Shown here piece by piece: positions 15,482 through 16,736 of a DNA stretch of 16,736 bases. The notes under the pieces were generated by a model. That model saw only the letters and a list, made by a program, of their open reading frames with translations, searched no databases and was not told the DNA's origin. Numbering within the stretch: the stretch's first letter is position 1; the number at the start of each line of letters is the position of its first letter. A program made the translations under genes and the position numbers. Source of the stretch: Gammaproteobacteria bacterium RIFCSPHIGHO2_12_FULL_37_34 (GTDB lineage: Bacteria > Pseudomonadota > Gammaproteobacteria > DSM-16500); the NCBI GenBank assembly GCA_001801495.1, contig MGXW01000087.1:1-16736 (forward strand), in the 5' to 3' direction.

Positions 15482-15748
15482 CTACTCTAACATGCCATAT
15501 TGTTTTAGTTTTTTCCGTAATGTTCCTCGCGAGATACCAAGAATATGAGCCATCTTGACTTGATTGTAATGAGTATGATTAATCAATACTTCAAGCAAGG
15601 GGCGCTCAATTTCTTCTAATAAAATTGAATAAAAATCAATAGGTTGTTCGCCACCTATGTTTGTAAAATAATTACGCAATGTGTCTTTTACAACTTGTTT
15701 TAACGTAATTGTTTCTAAATCGCCTTCCAGGGACATTTGTTTATTCAT
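15482..15748 (-). CDS. fis: Fis-family nucleoid-associated DNA-binding protein
   Basis: Small DNA-bending global regulator. The 88 aa are slightly fewer than the 98 of E. coli Fis because the N-terminal beta-hairpin arm is shorter and divergent. The core TLRNYFTNIGGEQPIDFYSILLEEIERPLLEVL (parts of 23-55) and the C-terminal helix-turn-helix (about 62-84: YNQVKMAHILGISRG then TLRKKLKQYGM) match closely, with the HTH basic residues kept. GGAG at 7 nt spacing supports the ATG at 15748. E. coli fis lies in a dusB-fis operon, but dusB is not adjacent here; the upstream neighbour is a coiled-coil protein. Legionella species carry several Fis paralogues that control effector genes, so this could be one of a set. 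Confidence 0.93.
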   Translation of the reverse strand: MNKQMSLEGDLETITLKQVVKDTLRNYFTNIGGEQPIDFYSILLEEIERPLLEVLINHTHYNQVKMAHILGISRGTLRKKLKQYGMLE

Positions 15749-15839
15749 TTGGGGACTCCGTATTTTGATAATACTTCTAATGTCTTTCCATGACTTGTAT
15801 TATGTGGATGATTTTAGCCATTTGAGTTAAATCACAAGA

Positions 15840-15856
15840 ATCATAAAAATTATGAT
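15840..15856 (-). terminator. Weak AT-only hairpin at the end of the coiled-coil gene
   Basis: ATCATAA and TTATGAT form a 7-bp stem with a 3-nt loop and overlap the stop codon of the coiled-coil gene. On the minus strand TCTTGTGATTT follows. The stem is weak, so it could be a poor terminator or chance in AT-rich DNA. Confidence 0.3.
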
Positions 15857-16401
15857 ATTACCTCTGCTGTGTTATTAACAGCAACATTTTCTGTCCCAGA
15901 TTCTAGAGATGAAGATTGAATCTTTTCTGTTATGTGAGCTGCTTGTTTTGGTTTTTTCAAAGGGACCACTTTATTAAATTGTTTTAGCCATTCTTTTTCG
16001 AACTGATTGATATATTTACTGAATGCCATCAATTTAGCTTGTTTATCGATAGCAATAAGCAGTGATTCTCCAGTTGATTTTAATTGCTTTACTAACAGTT
16101 CTTTTGTTTTGAGATGGGTGTTATAAGTGCGCGTGGCTATTTGAAATTGTTTTTTTTCTGAAGCAGTTGTAAGCTTTGGATTGGTTTGTGACTTTTTTTC
16201 AAAACTGGTAATCCGTGTTGTTAATTGAGCTATAGATTTTTTTAATTGAGTTTCTTTTTGTTTAATAGTACTAACTTCTTTATTTAGTAGCGCAGATAAC
16301 GTTGATGGTATTTTTAAAAATTCTCTCTCCTTTTTTTGAACGGTTACAAGTGTATTTTCTTTACGTTTGGCGACATGTCTTCCAGTTTTTTTTCGTGACA
16401 T
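15850..16401 (-). CDS. Lysine-rich coiled-coil protein of unknown function
   Basis: I do not recognise this gene. The 183-aa product has a very basic N-terminus (MSRKKTGRHVAKRKE), then long helical stretches with heptad-like spacing (about 30-75, ALLNKEVSTIKQKETQLKKS onward, and 82-130). A conserved-looking segment FSKYINQFEKEWLKQFNKVVP follows near 126-146, and the tail is polar and probably disordered, Ser/Glu/Asn-rich (about 160-183). There is no signal peptide or membrane segment. An upstream in-frame ATG (16443) has no Shine-Dalgarno; the ATG at 16401 has GAGG 11 nt before it and is preferred. It lies 101 nt upstream of fis on the same strand. Possible roles include nucleic-acid binding through the basic N-terminus or a secreted effector; neither can be shown. 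Confidence 0.75.
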   Translation of the reverse strand: MSRKKTGRHVAKRKENTLVTVQKKEREFLKIPSTLSALLNKEVSTIKQKETQLKKSIAQLTTRITSFEKKSQTNPKLTTASEKKQFQIATRTYNTHLKTKELLVKQLKSTGESLLIAIDKQAKLMAFSKYINQFEKEWLKQFNKVVPLKKPKQAAHITEKIQSSSLESGTENVAVNNTAEVIS

Positions 16402-16600
16402 AATTAAATTATCCTCATAATGAATTAGTAATCCAAATATCATTTAATATACGGGTACAACAAGATGATAAAATTTACCATTGAAATACTTTAAAAGTCT
16501 ATAACGATCTTAAAAAGATTTGCGTTTCCAATTAATTTTAGCGTCAAATGTGCCAAGCTGACTTGAATATCTTATAGAATCCATCATAATAATAAGCCCG

Positions 16601-16615
16601 CAGCGATTCTTGCTG
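16601..16615 (+). other. Small stem-loop directly after the first direct repeat
   Basis: CAGCGA pairs with TTGCTG (6 bp including one G-T) around a TTC loop. It abuts the first TAATAAGCCCG copy. It could belong to a leader RNA or to an element end. Confidence 0.4.
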
Positions 16616-16652
16616 ACTTTACGCGATGGGGTGTTCTTAAACAATCAAAGGA

Positions 16653-16676
16653 GTTCCTGCGTTTTTCAGCGGGAAC
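16653..16676 (+). other. Eight-bp stem-loop in front of the right-edge gene
   Basis: GTTCCTGC pairs with GCGGGAAC (8 bp including one G-T) around an 8-nt loop rich in T. The GGAG tetranucleotide at 16650-16653 lies at its 5' edge, sharing the first stem base. No T-tract follows the stem, so it is not a standard terminator. A GGAG or GTAG tetranucleotide plus hairpin is the layout of REP sequences mobilised by RAYT transposases, but this may be coincidence. Confidence 0.5.
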
Positions 16677-16714
16677 GCCTAATAAGCCCGTTTGTTATGT
16701 CAGGAGTTTTTAGA

Positions 16715-16736
16715 ATGAGTAAGGCGAGTATGAAAG
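16715..16736 (+). CDS. Start of an unidentified gene, cut by the window edge
   Basis: Only seven codons are visible (MSKASMK). The start is well supported by CAGGAG 8 nt upstream of the ATG. Nothing can be said about the product from so few residues. The structured 90-nt repeat unit just upstream belongs to its leader or to the end of a mobile element that carries it. Confidence 0.45.

Larger units (their letters stand above)
16590..16690 (+). repeat. 11-nt direct repeat TAATAAGCCCG bracketing 79 nt
   Basis: TAATAAGCCCG occurs at 16590-16600 and again at 16680-16690, exactly 90 nt apart. The 79 nt between hold two hairpins and an AAAGGAG. The repeats could be target-site-like duplications, transposase or regulator binding sites, or a duplication inside an RNA leader. 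Confidence 0.75.
16402..16714. other. Intergenic region: divergent control region with a structured right half
   Basis: This 313-nt gap separates the divergent coiled-coil gene and the partial gene at the right edge. The left half (16402-16560) is AT-rich with no recognised feature. The right half (16590-16700) is more GC-rich and holds an 11-nt direct repeat and two hairpins. A weak plus-strand promoter match (TTGAAT at 16563, CATAAT at 16585, 16 nt apart) would place a start near the first repeat. No RNA family was recognised. Confidence 0.5.

Noticed and set aside
15749..15839. Promoter for fis (TTGTGA with TAAAAT on the minus strand)
   Set aside because: The spacer is only 15 nt and other matches in this gap are equally weak, so no promoter is called.
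16626..16640. Four-codon mini-ORF (MGCS) in the right-edge leader
   Set aside because: It has no ribosome binding site and no attenuator logic such as a run of one amino acid; likely chance.
1..16736. CRISPR array, tRNA, rRNA, phage or complete insertion sequence
   Set aside because: No regularly spaced repeats, cloverleaf or rRNA-like sequence, and no complete transposase or integrase frame were seen.

Overview
This AT-rich window looks like the chromosome of a gammaproteobacterium, most likely Legionellales or a relative. The support is a clear Fis protein, an EnhA-like cysteine-rich L,D-transpeptidase, a polyhydroxybutyrate (PHB) gene cluster, and a pyruvate-dehydrogenase-type complex with separate E1-alpha and E1-beta subunits. 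The taxonomic call is inference from gene content, not from a marker gene. No rRNA, tRNA or CRISPR was seen. Gene packing is dense.

Left part (24-3634, minus strand): a four-gene operon with gaps of 0-3 nt, transcribed TauE/SafE permease, DUF1634-type membrane protein, EmrA-like membrane fusion protein, EmrB-like DHA2 transporter. It diverges from a periplasmic L,D-transpeptidase gene (3753-4466, plus). A compact DinJ/YafQ-type toxin-antitoxin pair follows (4552-5081, plus). Its core promoter is embedded in a 26-nt inverted repeat, which looks like the autoregulatory operator.

Centre (5087-11399): a carbon-storage and acetyl-CoA block. On the minus strand, phaB (acetoacetyl-CoA reductase), phaP (phasin) and phaC (class I PHB synthase) lie in that order. 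phaP has its own likely promoter, and a small hairpin covers the phaC ribosome binding site. Diverging from phaB, overlapping pdhA-pdhB-pdhC genes encode the E1-alpha, E1-beta and E2 subunits of a 2-oxo acid dehydrogenase. If the substrate is pyruvate, this complex supplies the acetyl-CoA that feeds PHB synthesis. The thiolase (phaA) and E3 (lpd) genes are not in the window.

Right part (11430-16736): a membrane-bound PAS-GGDEF-EAL protein with both active-site motifs intact. Convergent with it is a 677-aa acyl-CoA/acetoacetyl-CoA synthetase-like enzyme of the AAE17/18 type. This gene has no visible Shine-Dalgarno, a terminator-like hairpin ending 10 nt before its ATG, and a perfect 35-nt inverted repeat in its first 80 nt. 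Upstream of it on the same strand are fis and a lysine-rich coiled-coil protein of unknown function. The right edge holds a roughly 300-nt stretch with an 11-nt direct repeat and two hairpins, leading into a gene that starts at 16715 and runs off the window.

The points most worth following are the unusual 5' architecture of the acyl-CoA synthetase gene, the hairpin over the phaC ribosome binding site, and the structured leader or element end at the right edge. No complete novel defence or mobile system can be demonstrated.
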